A stretch of 46,537 nt of DNA. Source: Austwickia sp040006675. GTDB lineage: Bacteria; Actinomycetota; Actinomycetes; Actinomycetales; Dermatophilaceae. Below, piece after piece: positions 26,395 to 34,334 of the stretch. The position numbers and the translations under genes are program-made. Location of the stretch: contig JBDTWM010000005.1 in assembly GCA_040006675.1 (NCBI GenBank), positions 1 through 46,537 on the forward strand. The letters run 5' to 3'. The notes below the pieces were generated by a model, which saw only the letters and a list, made by a program, of their open reading frames with translations, was not told the DNA's origin and did no database searches. How positions within the stretch are numbered: the stretch's first letter is position 1; each line of letters begins with the position of its first letter.

Positions 26395-27924
26395 GTGGTC
26401 CAATTCGGGGCACTCAACTGGGCGGTCATCATCGTCTACCTGCTCGCGGTTCTGGGCGTCGGCATCTACTTCACGCGCCGTGCGAGCGCCAGCACGGATT
26501 CCTTCTTCCGCGCCGGCGGGCGGATCCCGGCCTGGGCGGCCGGCTTCAGCATCTACGCGACCACGCTGAGCGCCATCACCTACATGTCCACCCCGGAGCA
26601 GGCCTTCTTGACCGACTGGTCGTACGCCGCCGGCAACCTGTCGATCTTCGCCATCGTGCCCCTGCTCATCTACTTCTACATCCCGTTCTTCCGCAAACTC
26701 AACGTCACCACCGCCTACGAGTACCTCGAAGCGCGCTTCGGGCCGGGCATCCGGGTCGCTGGGTCGATGCTCTTCGTCCTGTTCCACATCGGCCGGACCG
26801 CCATCGTCGTCTACCTGCCGACGCTGGCCATCACGTCCGTCACCGACATCAATCCGCTGCTCATCGCCTTGATCGTCGGCGCCCTGTGCGTGGTGTACAC
26901 GCTGCTGGGCGGCATCGAGGGAGTCATCTGGAGCGACGTCATCCAGGGGATCATCCTGCTCGCCGGCGCCGCGCTGATCCTCGTCTTCGGCATCTCGCGC
27001 ATTACCGGAGGACTGGGCACGGTGACCCAGGACGCCCTCGCCGACGACAAATTCATCACCGCGGCGAGCTGGTCCGGCACGGGCACCGCCGGCGCCGCGA
27101 TCTGGCTGATCTTCCTCGGCAACGTCTTCAACAGCCTGTACCAGTACACCGGCAGTCAGGACGTCGTCCAGCGGTACCAGACGACGGCGTCGCTGCAGGA
27201 CACGGCCCGATCCTTGATCATCAACGGTTTCCTCGCGCTGGTGACGATCCCGCTCTTCTACGGCATGGGTACGGTCCTGTACTCCTACTACAAGCACGAA
27301 GGCGTCCTGCCCGAGGGCTTCAACACCTCGGCGATAGTGCCGTACTTCGTCGTCACCGCGCTGCCGGCGGGTGTCGCGGGCGTCATCATCGCGGCCATCT
27401 TCGCGGCCGCACAGTCGACCGTGTCGTCCTCGCTGAACAGCATCTCCGCCTGCATCGTCATCGACATCAGGGACCGGTTCTCGTCCGGGCCGAAGAGCTC
27501 GGTGCTGTTCTCACGGGTCGTCATCCTCGTCGCCGGAGCCCTGGGAGTCGGCGTGTCGTTATACCTGTTGGCCACGAATCAGGACGAGACCTGGAACCTC
27601 TTCCTCGCCGTCATGGGCCTTTTCGGTGTGCCCATCGCCGCGATCTTCGCCCTGGGCATCTTCACCCGCCGCGCCTCCACGGTCGGGGTCACCGTCGGGC
27701 TCGTCGGGGCCACCGTCATCGCCGCCGTGCTGCGCTTCAACGGCAGCAACCCGTTCATCGTCTCGGGCGTCGCGTTCGTCGCGACGTTGGTGCTCGGCTA
27801 CCTCGCCAGCCTCGTCGCCCCGGCCTCCAGCCGCAACATCGTCGGGCTGACGATCCACACGAAGTCCCAGGACTACACCGGGGCCACCGCGACGAGCACC
27901 GCTGCCGCCGACCCGGGCAGGTGA
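26395..27924 (+). CDS. Sodium:solute symporter, probable sialic acid transporter
   Basis: A 509-residue SSS-family permease. The start is GTG at 26395, five bases after AGGGAGG. The N-terminal membrane segment is NWAVIIVYLLAVLGVGIYF, followed by the family's RAGGRIPAWAAGFSIYATTLSAITYMS, with further segments to about residue 490. Characteristic SSS sequences are TTAYEYLEARFG, LLGGIEGVIWSDVIQG, GSQDVVQRYQT and FAAAQSTVSSSLNSIS. The gene is divergent from nanA-nanK-nanE-nagB-nagA, separated by 215 bases that must contain both promoters. Sodium-coupled uptake of N-acetylneuraminate is inferred from this position; related SSS members carry glucose, proline or pantothenate. Confidence 0.85.
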   Translation: MVQFGALNWAVIIVYLLAVLGVGIYFTRRASASTDSFFRAGGRIPAWAAGFSIYATTLSAITYMSTPEQAFLTDWSYAAGNLSIFAIVPLLIYFYIPFFRKLNVTTAYEYLEARFGPGIRVAGSMLFVLFHIGRTAIVVYLPTLAITSVTDINPLLIALIVGALCVVYTLLGGIEGVIWSDVIQGIILLAGAALILVFGISRITGGLGTVTQDALADDKFITAASWSGTGTAGAAIWLIFLGNVFNSLYQYTGSQDVVQRYQTTASLQDTARSLIINGFLALVTIPLFYGMGTVLYSYYKHEGVLPEGFNTSAIVPYFVVTALPAGVAGVIIAAIFAAAQSTVSSSLNSISACIVIDIRDRFSSGPKSSVLFSRVVILVAGALGVGVSLYLLATNQDETWNLFLAVMGLFGVPIAAIFALGIFTRRASTVGVTVGLVGATVIAAVLRFNGSNPFIVSGVAFVATLVLGYLASLVAPASSRNIVGLTIHTKSQDYTGATATSTAAADPGR

Positions 27925-28037
27925 TCGACGAGGCGCCGATGTCGAGACAGAAGGGCCTTGAGCTGCCTCGCGATCACTCGTCGCCCAGCGCGCGCCACTG
28001 TCTTCGGGTATTCGAGGCGATGACGTACAACTAGGTC

Positions 28038-28589
28038 ATGACCCGTTCTGATGACGACACCGGCCCCGGCGACGATCCCGCGAAAGGCGGCCATGCCGAT
28101 CCAGCACGCGATGGTGACGCTGGCATGAAGGCTTCGAGACGGAGGGGGTCTCGTCCGCGCCGCTGGCGTGACATCGACCCCACGCGGCGGGGAATAGTGC
28201 TGGCATGGTTGTCCTTCACGGTCACTTTCGCTCTGGCCCGGTTGGTGACGGGCGTGATCAAGCTCGGCGACGGTTCGAGCGGCAACCTCAATGTGGGTGG
28301 CGTCCACCTGCATCACTACGTGTGGGGAATCCTGCTCGTCATCGGAACGGCGGCGTTCGGGTTGGTCGACCGCAACGCACAGGCGCGCTCGTGGATGGGC
28401 CTCGCGTTGGGCGTGGGATTGGCGCTGATCGTCGATGAAGCCGCGCTGTTGATCACGCTCGAGGACGTGTACTGGAGTACCCAGAGCTGGCCCAGTGTCG
28501 CAGTGGCGGTCGTCATCGTCAGCGTACTGGGGACCGCCTTGGCGATCACCCGCAGCGGCAGCCATGAGGACGATCCCGAGCGTCGCTGA
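28038..28589 (+). CDS. Small integral membrane protein with HLHHYVWG motif
   Basis: Function unknown. The 183-residue product has a charged, Asp/Arg-rich N-terminal tail (residues about 1-50). Four hydrophobic segments follow: VLAWLSFTVTFALARLV, WGILLVIGTAAFGLV, SWMGLALGVGLALIV and VAVAVVIVSVLGTALAI. Between the first two lies GGVHLHHYVWGI, a histidine cluster at the membrane edge that resembles metal- or lipid-binding motifs seen in actinobacterial membrane proteins. A conserved-looking acidic stretch VDEAALLITLEDVYW follows the third segment. The ATG at 28038 has only a weak ribosome binding site; TACAAC at 28025-28030 would suit a leaderless start. It stands alone between the symporter and a convergent lipoprotein gene. 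Confidence 0.65.
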   Translation: MTRSDDDTGPGDDPAKGGHADPARDGDAGMKASRRRGSRPRRWRDIDPTRRGIVLAWLSFTVTFALARLVTGVIKLGDGSSGNLNVGGVHLHHYVWGILLVIGTAAFGLVDRNAQARSWMGLALGVGLALIVDEAALLITLEDVYWSTQSWPSVAVAVVIVSVLGTALAITRSGSHEDDPERR

Positions 28590-28765
28590 TCCCTGATCCA
28601 CCGGCGGGGCCGCCGTGGTGAAGGGTCTCCGATGATGTGGACGCGGTTGGGCTGCGATCCTGCGAGTGGCCGACACGGCCTTCGTCAGCCTGCTGACGTC
28701 GGTCAGGCGTCTCATGCTGTCAGGTAGGACTCCGAACACCGGTGCATCCCTGCCTGACCGGCGCC

Positions 28766-28804
28766 GCCACCTCAGGTCATTGGGCGGCCACCTCAGGTCA
28801 TTGG
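28766..28804. repeat. Two-copy 21-base tandem duplication over a stop codon
   Basis: GCCACCTCAGGTCATTGG occurs at 28766-28783 and again at 28787-28804, a period of 21 bases. The second copy contains the minus-strand TGA (28798-28800) that ends the lipoprotein gene, so the 3' end of that gene has been duplicated just beyond its stop. Confidence 0.9.
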
Positions 28805-30429
28805 TAGGAGATCATCAGGGGGGTCGGCTTCTTGGCCATCGTCTGCTGCGGGGACATCATCGGGGTGTCTTCGTCGTAGAAATTCTTCCAGCCGAACGGC
28901 ACGTCGGCGGGGGCGGCGCTCACCACCGCCTGCCAGGTCTCGTCCTTCAGCTCCGTACGGCCCTGCCCGTCCATGTGGATCAGGACCTGGACCTCATCGC
29001 GGCCCAGCTCGATCTGGGCCTCATCGGCCAACATGGACAGCTGGAACTGGTGCAGCACGAGCAGCTTCTGAGGCAGCTTCTCTTTCGCGGTCAGGTCGGC
29101 CAGCCAGTCGATGACGGAGTTCACCTCGTGGGCCTGGACCGAGCCGATCTGGCCCAGCGGGCGTTGGGTGGGGGTCAGCCGCCACTCCGGGTCCAGGGCC
29201 AATCCGACGTGCGGCATGCGTAACAGCTCCGCGTACAGCTTGGCCTGGTCCAGGAAGTTGGCCCGACCGGGTTGCAGATCCAACACGACGTAGACGCCCT
29301 CCTGCCCCGCCTTCTCCACCCAGGGGCGCAGTTCTTCCACCCCGATTTCACCGGAGTAGTTGCCGTCCGGGCCCGGCGAGTCGTGCGCCACCGTCGCGAT
29401 GATCTCGAACGCCGGCACCACCGGCACCGAGCTGAGCGAGTCATACTGCGCGGCGATCTGCTTGGCCCTGGCGATGCTCTCGGGCAGTCCCTGCTCACCC
29501 AGCACCCCTAGAGCCGCGGTGCCAGGGTGGCCGTACAGCGCCACCAACCGGCGCCCCGGGAAGACCGCCTGGCCGCCGCCGGGCAACTGGACCCCCGTGG
29601 TAGCCACCTCCAGGCGCTCGCCCAGCCTCTGGAGGGGACCGAACCCTGTTCCGACGGCCAGCACTCGACTCTTTCCCCGCTCGGCCAAAGCCGTGACGGT
29701 CTGCGGGTCTGCCCGTAGGTCGGTGGTCCGCACGCCGATGACACGGGCCCCGACCGCTGCTGCCGACGCACCGGCAGCCACCCGGCCCGGCTCGTCCTGC
29801 CCGCCGCGCACGAGGACGGTCAGGTCGTCTATCGGTTCGGCAGGGGACACCTTGGGCAGTTCGCCGGCGTCGGTGACGATGTGCACGCCACCAAGGTCGC
29901 CCAACGAAGCCCGCGTCGAGGAGCCCACCACCAGCACGCTGCCCGCGCCGAGACGTTCGATCTCGGCGCGCAGCGCGCTTCGATCCGGTGACGACGGGGA
30001 GGCCGTGTTCGGGGCCGTCTCGCCTGACGCGACCGAGGCGGTCGTGGCGTCGCTGCCGACCGATGGCCCGCCCTGCCCGGACTCAGCGGCGTCCAACAAC
30101 AGCGGAACGCCCAGTCGCGAGGCCTGCTCGGACGCCGCCTGCACCCCAGCCGCATCCCCCGCCCCCGCCACGACCAGCACCGGCGCCGCCGCGAACAAGG
30201 CGCGGCTGACGCCCAGGGACACGGGACCTGGCTGATCCTCGTCGACCACCACGACCGGTTCGGGCGACTCGTTGAGCCGTACGCTCAACGAGTTCCCGGT
30301 CTTTGGGCCTTCCCCGCCGCAGCCGGTCGCGGCCAGGGTCAGCACCACAGCCACGGCGACCGCGATCGAGGGGGTCGACGACCGGCCGTCACGGACTGCC
30401 CATCCGCGCGAGCGGGTGAATCTGCGCAT
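28798..30429 (-). CDS. Large lipoprotein of unknown function
   Basis: A 543-residue secreted lipoprotein. A basic start and hydrophobic segment (residues about 20-35) lead to the lipobox LAATGC with Cys37. Residues about 40-250 contain alternating strands reminiscent of cell-wall-binding repeat 2 modules: PVLVVAGAGDAAGVQAASEQ, LGVPLLLDAAE and LGAGSVLVVGSS. An Ala/Ser/Pro-rich insert lies near residue 120. The C-terminal half (from about residue 300) has YGHPGTAALGVLGE, VPAFEIIATVA, VYVVLDLQPGR and HVGLALDPEWRL, which suggests a glycosidase-like TIM barrel with acidic residues at strand ends; this is inference. The start is the ATG at 30427-30429 with GAAGAGG upstream. It is divergent from the 52-residue membrane protein gene. 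Confidence 0.75.
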   Translation of the reverse strand: MRRFTRSRGWAVRDGRSSTPSIAVAVAVVLTLAATGCGGEGPKTGNSLSVRLNESPEPVVVVDEDQPGPVSLGVSRALFAAAPVLVVAGAGDAAGVQAASEQASRLGVPLLLDAAESGQGGPSVGSDATTASVASGETAPNTASPSSPDRSALRAEIERLGAGSVLVVGSSTRASLGDLGGVHIVTDAGELPKVSPAEPIDDLTVLVRGGQDEPGRVAAGASAAAVGARVIGVRTTDLRADPQTVTALAERGKSRVLAVGTGFGPLQRLGERLEVATTGVQLPGGGQAVFPGRRLVALYGHPGTAALGVLGEQGLPESIARAKQIAAQYDSLSSVPVVPAFEIIATVAHDSPGPDGNYSGEIGVEELRPWVEKAGQEGVYVVLDLQPGRANFLDQAKLYAELLRMPHVGLALDPEWRLTPTQRPLGQIGSVQAHEVNSVIDWLADLTAKEKLPQKLLVLHQFQLSMLADEAQIELGRDEVQVLIHMDGQGRTELKDETWQAVVSAAPADVPFGWKNFYDEDTPMMSPQQTMAKKPTPLMISYQ

Positions 30430-30632
30430 CAGCCTCTTCGCTTCGAACGATGTAACCGACTGCGCCAGAACAAGAACGGCGCATCCACCTCATCATGGAT
30501 CCTTGCTCCATTGAACGGGTGCGGGACACACCGTCGCCCCCGTCAACTGATGCACCCAACACCGTACGGATCGAGGCTGGGGCTCCGGTTGGTAGCCTCA
30601 GCGCAGGTATCGGTGCAAAAAAAGGAGTAGCT

Positions 30633-30791
30633 GTGCTGCAGGTGCTTGGGTTCTTCTTGGTGGTGTGGGTGGTGTTGATGATCGTCGGCGTCGTCATCAA
30701 GAGCCTGTTCTGGCTGGCCATCGTGGGTGCCGTGCTGTTCTTGGCAACGGCTGCCTACGGCTGGGTCAAGCGCCAAGCGCTGCGCCGCTAG
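30633..30791 (+). CDS. 52-residue membrane protein
   Basis: The open frame is longer, but the GTG at 30633 follows a strong AAAGGAG at 30621-30627 by five bases and begins the hydrophobic part, so it is the likely start. The product has two membrane segments (LGFFLVVWVVLMIVGVVI and LFWLAIVGAVLFLATAAYGW) separated by a short KS loop and ends with KRQALRR, a typical inside anchor. No family name is known to me. Small hydrophobic proteins of this type are common in actinobacteria. It is divergent from the lipoprotein gene across about 200 bases. Confidence 0.65.
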   Translation: MLQVLGFFLVVWVVLMIVGVVIKSLFWLAIVGAVLFLATAAYGWVKRQALRR

Positions 30792-31070
30792 GCATCCTTA
30801 CGGGCCGGACCCCTGAGCTGCCGGTCTCGCCATGGCGTGCCGGCTCCGAAGGCGGCCGGCCTCGCACGTTCTGATCGGATGCTGACTCGGCAAAGCCTCT
30901 ACCCGCACCGCCAGGAACGATAACCTCGCGACATCGATGGCCTGGTGTCTTGACGGACCATCGTGCGGTTTCCGGTCACTGCGAGAAGCGCTGTGTCGTC
31001 ACCGTGCGGACCCGTCGTCGACCAGGGCGAGCTCGGCGACGCCGACGCGCCGGGAGGGTGAGCATGCCAC

Positions 31071-33617
31071 ATGTCGAGTAGCACCTGGCAGCCAGAAGAA
31101 TCAGTATCGTCCCGGCTGGACCACCTGCTGACCGAGTCGGCGGCGCGGTACCCCGCCCGCGTTGCCATCGTCGATGGTCCGACACGGTGGAGTTACGCCC
31201 AGTTGGATCGCGCTGTGACCCGGATGGCCGCCCTGCTGCAACGCAGGGGGGTGGCTCCTGGCGACCCGGTCGCACTCGACTGCCGCAACGTCGCGGAGTT
31301 CGTCGTCTGCTACTACGCGATCCTGCGGGCCGGAGGTGTGGCCGTACCCCTCAACGTGCTCATCCGTCCCCGATTGTTGGCCGAGCGGCTGGCCGATAGT
31401 GGCTGCGTCCTGTTGGTGTGCGTGGTCGCCGCAGACGGCGTGCCCTCGGTCGAAGTCATCAAGGCCGCGTTCAACAAGGTGCCCTCCTGTCGCGACCTGA
31501 TCCTGATCGACGACGAGAACCCGCTGTCAGCGCTCATCGCCGACGGTCCGGACGCCGCCACCTCGCCGCCGGGCCAGGCCCACGACGCGGCGGTGATCAC
31601 GTTCCCCCATCGAGACCTCGGCACGCCGAAAGGCGTCGTACTCAGCCATGCGGCGATGCTGCACAACGCTGCGGCCGTCACCGCCATGCTCTACGACGCC
31701 CCGTCTGAGCAGGTGCACCCAGAAGTGCACCTGGTGGTGCTGCCGCTGTTCCACATGGTGGCCCAGACCTTCCAGCTCAACGCCGCGATGGCCGTCGGGG
31801 CAACCCTCGTGCTCATGTCACGGTTCGAGCCGGAAGCGGCATTGCACGCGATGGCCGCCGACGGGGTGACCGCGCTGGTCGCCACCCCGAGCATGTTGTC
31901 CGCCCTGGTCGGCGTGCTCGACCGGCATCCGACCCAGACGGAACAGGTCCGATCGACGTTGCGGGTGATCTCCTCCCAGCTGGCGCCCCTTCCTCCCGCC
32001 ATTCAACGAGCGGTGCTCGAACGCCTGGCCGTAGTGACGCTGGAGGGCTTCGGCCACTCCGAGACCGGGATGGTGGGGTTGCACGCCAGGGTCGGGGACG
32101 ACAGGCCGGAATCCGTGGGGTCACCGGCGCCGGGTACCCAGGTCCGGCTGGTCACCGGCGACGGGACCGAGGTGGTCGGGCCGGGTGAGGGTGAGCTGTG
32201 GATCGGCGGGGCCGGTCTGATGTCCGGCTACCTGCACGATGCGCAGGCGAGCGCCGCAGTCCTCCGCGACGGGTGGTATCACACGGGCAACACGGCCCGG
32301 CGTGAGCCGGACGGACACTTCGTGATGGTGGATCGGCCCACCCACGTGGTGATGCGAGGCGGACACGTCATCTACCGGCGTGCGCTGGAGGAGGCGCTGC
32401 TGACCCACCCGGCGATCAGCGCCGCGAAGTCGGTGGCGATGCCGGATCCTCGGCTCGGTGAAGAGCTGCGAACCGTGATCGAACGCGATCCGCGCTCGGT
32501 TATTTCCGAGGCCGAGCTCGTCGACTGGGCCCGCGAGCAGCTGCCCGGCCTGGCCGGCACCGAGTGGGAGGTGGCCACCCGCCCGGGAGCTGGCGCGCGA
32601 CCCCGAGACGTGCGGTCCGCCGCGCGTCGGTTGCTGCCCGGTGTGGCCTTCGCGGTGGCCGGAACCGCCGTCGCCTTCCTCGTCAACCTTGTGGTGCCGT
32701 TCCTCAGCCCGCTCACGGCTGGGGTTTTGCTCGGTGTGGTGTTGGTCAACGTCGGTCTCGTGCCCGCTCAGACCCGCCCTGGACTGTCGGCCACCACTCG
32801 GCGGCTCCTGCGCGCCGGTGTCGTCTTTCTTGGACTCCAGCTGTCCCTTCCTGAGCTGGCGGGTCTCGGCGCACCGCTGCTCGCCGTGGTCGCCGTCACC
32901 GTCGCACTGGGTTTCTTCGCGACCCGCTGGGTCGGCGAACGCCTCGGGCTGTCTGCCGGACTGTCTCTGCTCACCGCAGCGGGGTTCGCCATCTGCGGAG
33001 CGTCGGCGATCGCCGCGATGGAGGGCACCAGTGATGCTGACGAGGATGAGGTGGCCACGGCGATTGCGCTGGTGACGATATTCGGCACCATCGCCCTCTT
33101 CTGTTGGCCGCTGCTGCAACGCCCGCTCGGACTGGCCGACGCGCCGTACGGCGCCTGGGCGGGCGCCTCGGTGCACGAGGTGGCGCAGGTGGTCGCTGCG
33201 GCGTCGCCGGCAGGTCCGGTCGCGCTGGCCACCGCGGTGGTGGTGAAGCTGGCGCGAGTGGTCATGCTGGCGCCGCTGGTCGCGATGGTGGCAGTGGCAG
33301 CCCGGCGGCGAAGCAGCGCGGGGCAGGAGCCCGGATCGCGCCGGCCGCCCCTGGTGCCACTGTTCGTGCTGGGCTTCTTGGCGATGGTGCTGGTGCGCAG
33401 CGCCGGCATCCTCCCAGCGGGTGTCTTGGACATGACCAAGGTGTTGACCACGGCACTGTTGGCCGCAGCGCTGTTCGGGCTCGGCGTCGGGGTGCGGGTG
33501 CGGGTCCTGCTGGCCACCGGTCCGCGAGCCCTACTCCTGGGCGCCATCTCGACCGTCGGAATCGCCGTGATCGCCTACGGTGGGGTGCTTCTCACCGCCT
33601 CGTCGTTGATCGAGTAA
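31071..33617 (+). CDS. Fusion of acyl-CoA-synthetase-like (ANL) domain and YeiH/UPF0324 transporter
   Basis: One uninterrupted frame of 848 residues. Residues 1-500 are an adenylate-forming (ANL) domain: VAPGDPVALDCRN, VAVPLNVLIRP, LGTPKGVVLSH, VVLPLFHMVAQ, GFGHSETG (327-334), GELWIGGAGLMSGY and WYHTGN (402-407). The C-terminal ANL subdomain stops at about 495, before the usual catalytic lysine. Residues 521-848 are a full UPF0324/YeiH domain, the putative sulfate exporter family. Its landmarks are FAICGASAIAAMEG (639-652), IALVTIFGTIALFCWPLL, YGAWAGASVHEVAQVVAA (693-710) and VVVKLARVVMLAPLV, with about ten membrane segments. The ATP loop and ribose-binding Asp of the ANL part are altered, so catalysis is doubtful. 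The ATG at 31071 is 13 bases from GGGAGG and overlaps a five-codon frame. A GTG near codon 514 could give a separate transporter. Confidence 0.85.
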   Translation: MSSSTWQPEESVSSRLDHLLTESAARYPARVAIVDGPTRWSYAQLDRAVTRMAALLQRRGVAPGDPVALDCRNVAEFVVCYYAILRAGGVAVPLNVLIRPRLLAERLADSGCVLLVCVVAADGVPSVEVIKAAFNKVPSCRDLILIDDENPLSALIADGPDAATSPPGQAHDAAVITFPHRDLGTPKGVVLSHAAMLHNAAAVTAMLYDAPSEQVHPEVHLVVLPLFHMVAQTFQLNAAMAVGATLVLMSRFEPEAALHAMAADGVTALVATPSMLSALVGVLDRHPTQTEQVRSTLRVISSQLAPLPPAIQRAVLERLAVVTLEGFGHSETGMVGLHARVGDDRPESVGSPAPGTQVRLVTGDGTEVVGPGEGELWIGGAGLMSGYLHDAQASAAVLRDGWYHTGNTARREPDGHFVMVDRPTHVVMRGGHVIYRRALEEALLTHPAISAAKSVAMPDPRLGEELRTVIERDPRSVISEAELVDWAREQLPGLAGTEWEVATRPGAGARPRDVRSAARRLLPGVAFAVAGTAVAFLVNLVVPFLSPLTAGVLLGVVLVNVGLVPAQTRPGLSATTRRLLRAGVVFLGLQLSLPELAGLGAPLLAVVAVTVALGFFATRWVGERLGLSAGLSLLTAAGFAICGASAIAAMEGTSDADEDEVATAIALVTIFGTIALFCWPLLQRPLGLADAPYGAWAGASVHEVAQVVAAASPAGPVALATAVVVKLARVVMLAPLVAMVAVAARRRSSAGQEPGSRRPPLVPLFVLGFLAMVLVRSAGILPAGVLDMTKVLTTALLAAALFGLGVGVRVRVLLATGPRALLLGAISTVGIAVIAYGGVLLTASSLIE

Positions 33618-33640
33618 CCGCGCGTCACCCTCAGACGTGA

Positions 33641-33661
33641 GCCGACGCGTCTCCAGTCGGC
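33641..33661 (+). terminator. Hairpin downstream of the fusion gene
   Basis: GCCGAC (33641-33646), nine-base loop, GTCGGC (33656-33661), starting 24 bases after the stop of the 848-codon gene. A six-pair GC stem without T-run; termination is inferred. Confidence 0.35.
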
Positions 33662-33815
33662 GCCTCAGCCAGACGGGTCAAGGGTGTTTTCGACGGCGGG
33701 TGCCTGAAGCGGTTCAGCAACGAGACTGCTTGGCGTGCCATCTCTGCTCCCCTCCGGTCGTGAGGCAGCGGCCACCGGCGCGCCGAGGCGGGAGGTCCTC
33801 GCTACCGTTGCGTGC

Positions 33816-34334
33816 ATGGACACCGCGCGCCTCGCCTCCGTGGTGGACTCCGTCGGTTCGTCCGGTTCGTCCGGTTCGTCCGGTTCGTCCGGTTCGTCCG
33901 GTTCGTCCGGCTCGCCGGACTCCTCGGGCTATGCCGGGGATTTCACCGGCGTGCCCACCATCGACTACGACCCCGTCGTCGACGGGGATCCTGACCCTGG
34001 CGAGATCGTGTGGGCCTGGGTCCCGTACGAGGAGGACCACGCCCGCGGCAAGGACCGACCCGTCCTGGTCATCGGACACGACGGGGAGCTGCTCCTCGCG
34101 CTGCAGGTGACCAGTCAGGACCACGACCGGGACGCGGATCAGGAGGCCCGTTCCGGACGCTACTGGATGGACATCGGCACCGGTCGCTGGGATGAGCGGG
34201 GGCGACCCAGCGAGGTCCGCGTCAACCGCATCCTGCGCCTGGTTCCCGGTGCCGTCCGCCGGGAGGGAGCCGCCTTGGACCGCGCCCGCTACGAGCGGGT
34301 CGCCGCCGAGGTCGTGCGTCGAGCCCGGCGATGA
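33816..34334 (+). CDS. PemK/MazF-like protein with Ser-Gly linker
   Basis: A 172-residue protein. Residues 1-15 (MDTARLASVVDSVGS) are followed by SSG repeats encoded by a nine-base minisatellite, then by a PemK-like domain from about residue 50. That domain reads DPDPGEIVWAWVPYEEDHARGKDRPVLVIG, LLLALQVTSQDHDRD, WMDIGTGRW and VRVNRILRLVPGAV. The GEIVWxxxP and KxRPVLVIG blocks are those of the MazF/PemK superfamily, whose toxins cleave mRNA. No antitoxin gene is adjacent. The ATG at 33816 follows the -10-like TACCGT (33803-33808) by seven bases and lacks a close ribosome binding site, suggesting a leaderless transcript. The stop overlaps the next gene as ATGA. A non-toxic role is possible. Confidence 0.75.
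   Translation: MDTARLASVVDSVGSSGSSGSSGSSGSSGSSGSPDSSGYAGDFTGVPTIDYDPVVDGDPDPGEIVWAWVPYEEDHARGKDRPVLVIGHDGELLLALQVTSQDHDRDADQEARSGRYWMDIGTGRWDERGRPSEVRVNRILRLVPGAVRREGAALDRARYERVAAEVVRRARR
33853..33914 (+). repeat. Nine-base coding minisatellite (TCCGGTTCG)n
   Basis: Five perfect TCCGGTTCG units at 33861-33905 are flanked by one partial unit (33853-33860) and one unit with a single change (33906-33914). The unit is three codons long and encodes Ser-Gly-Ser, so changes in copy number keep the frame and alter only linker length in the PemK-like protein. Confidence 0.95.
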
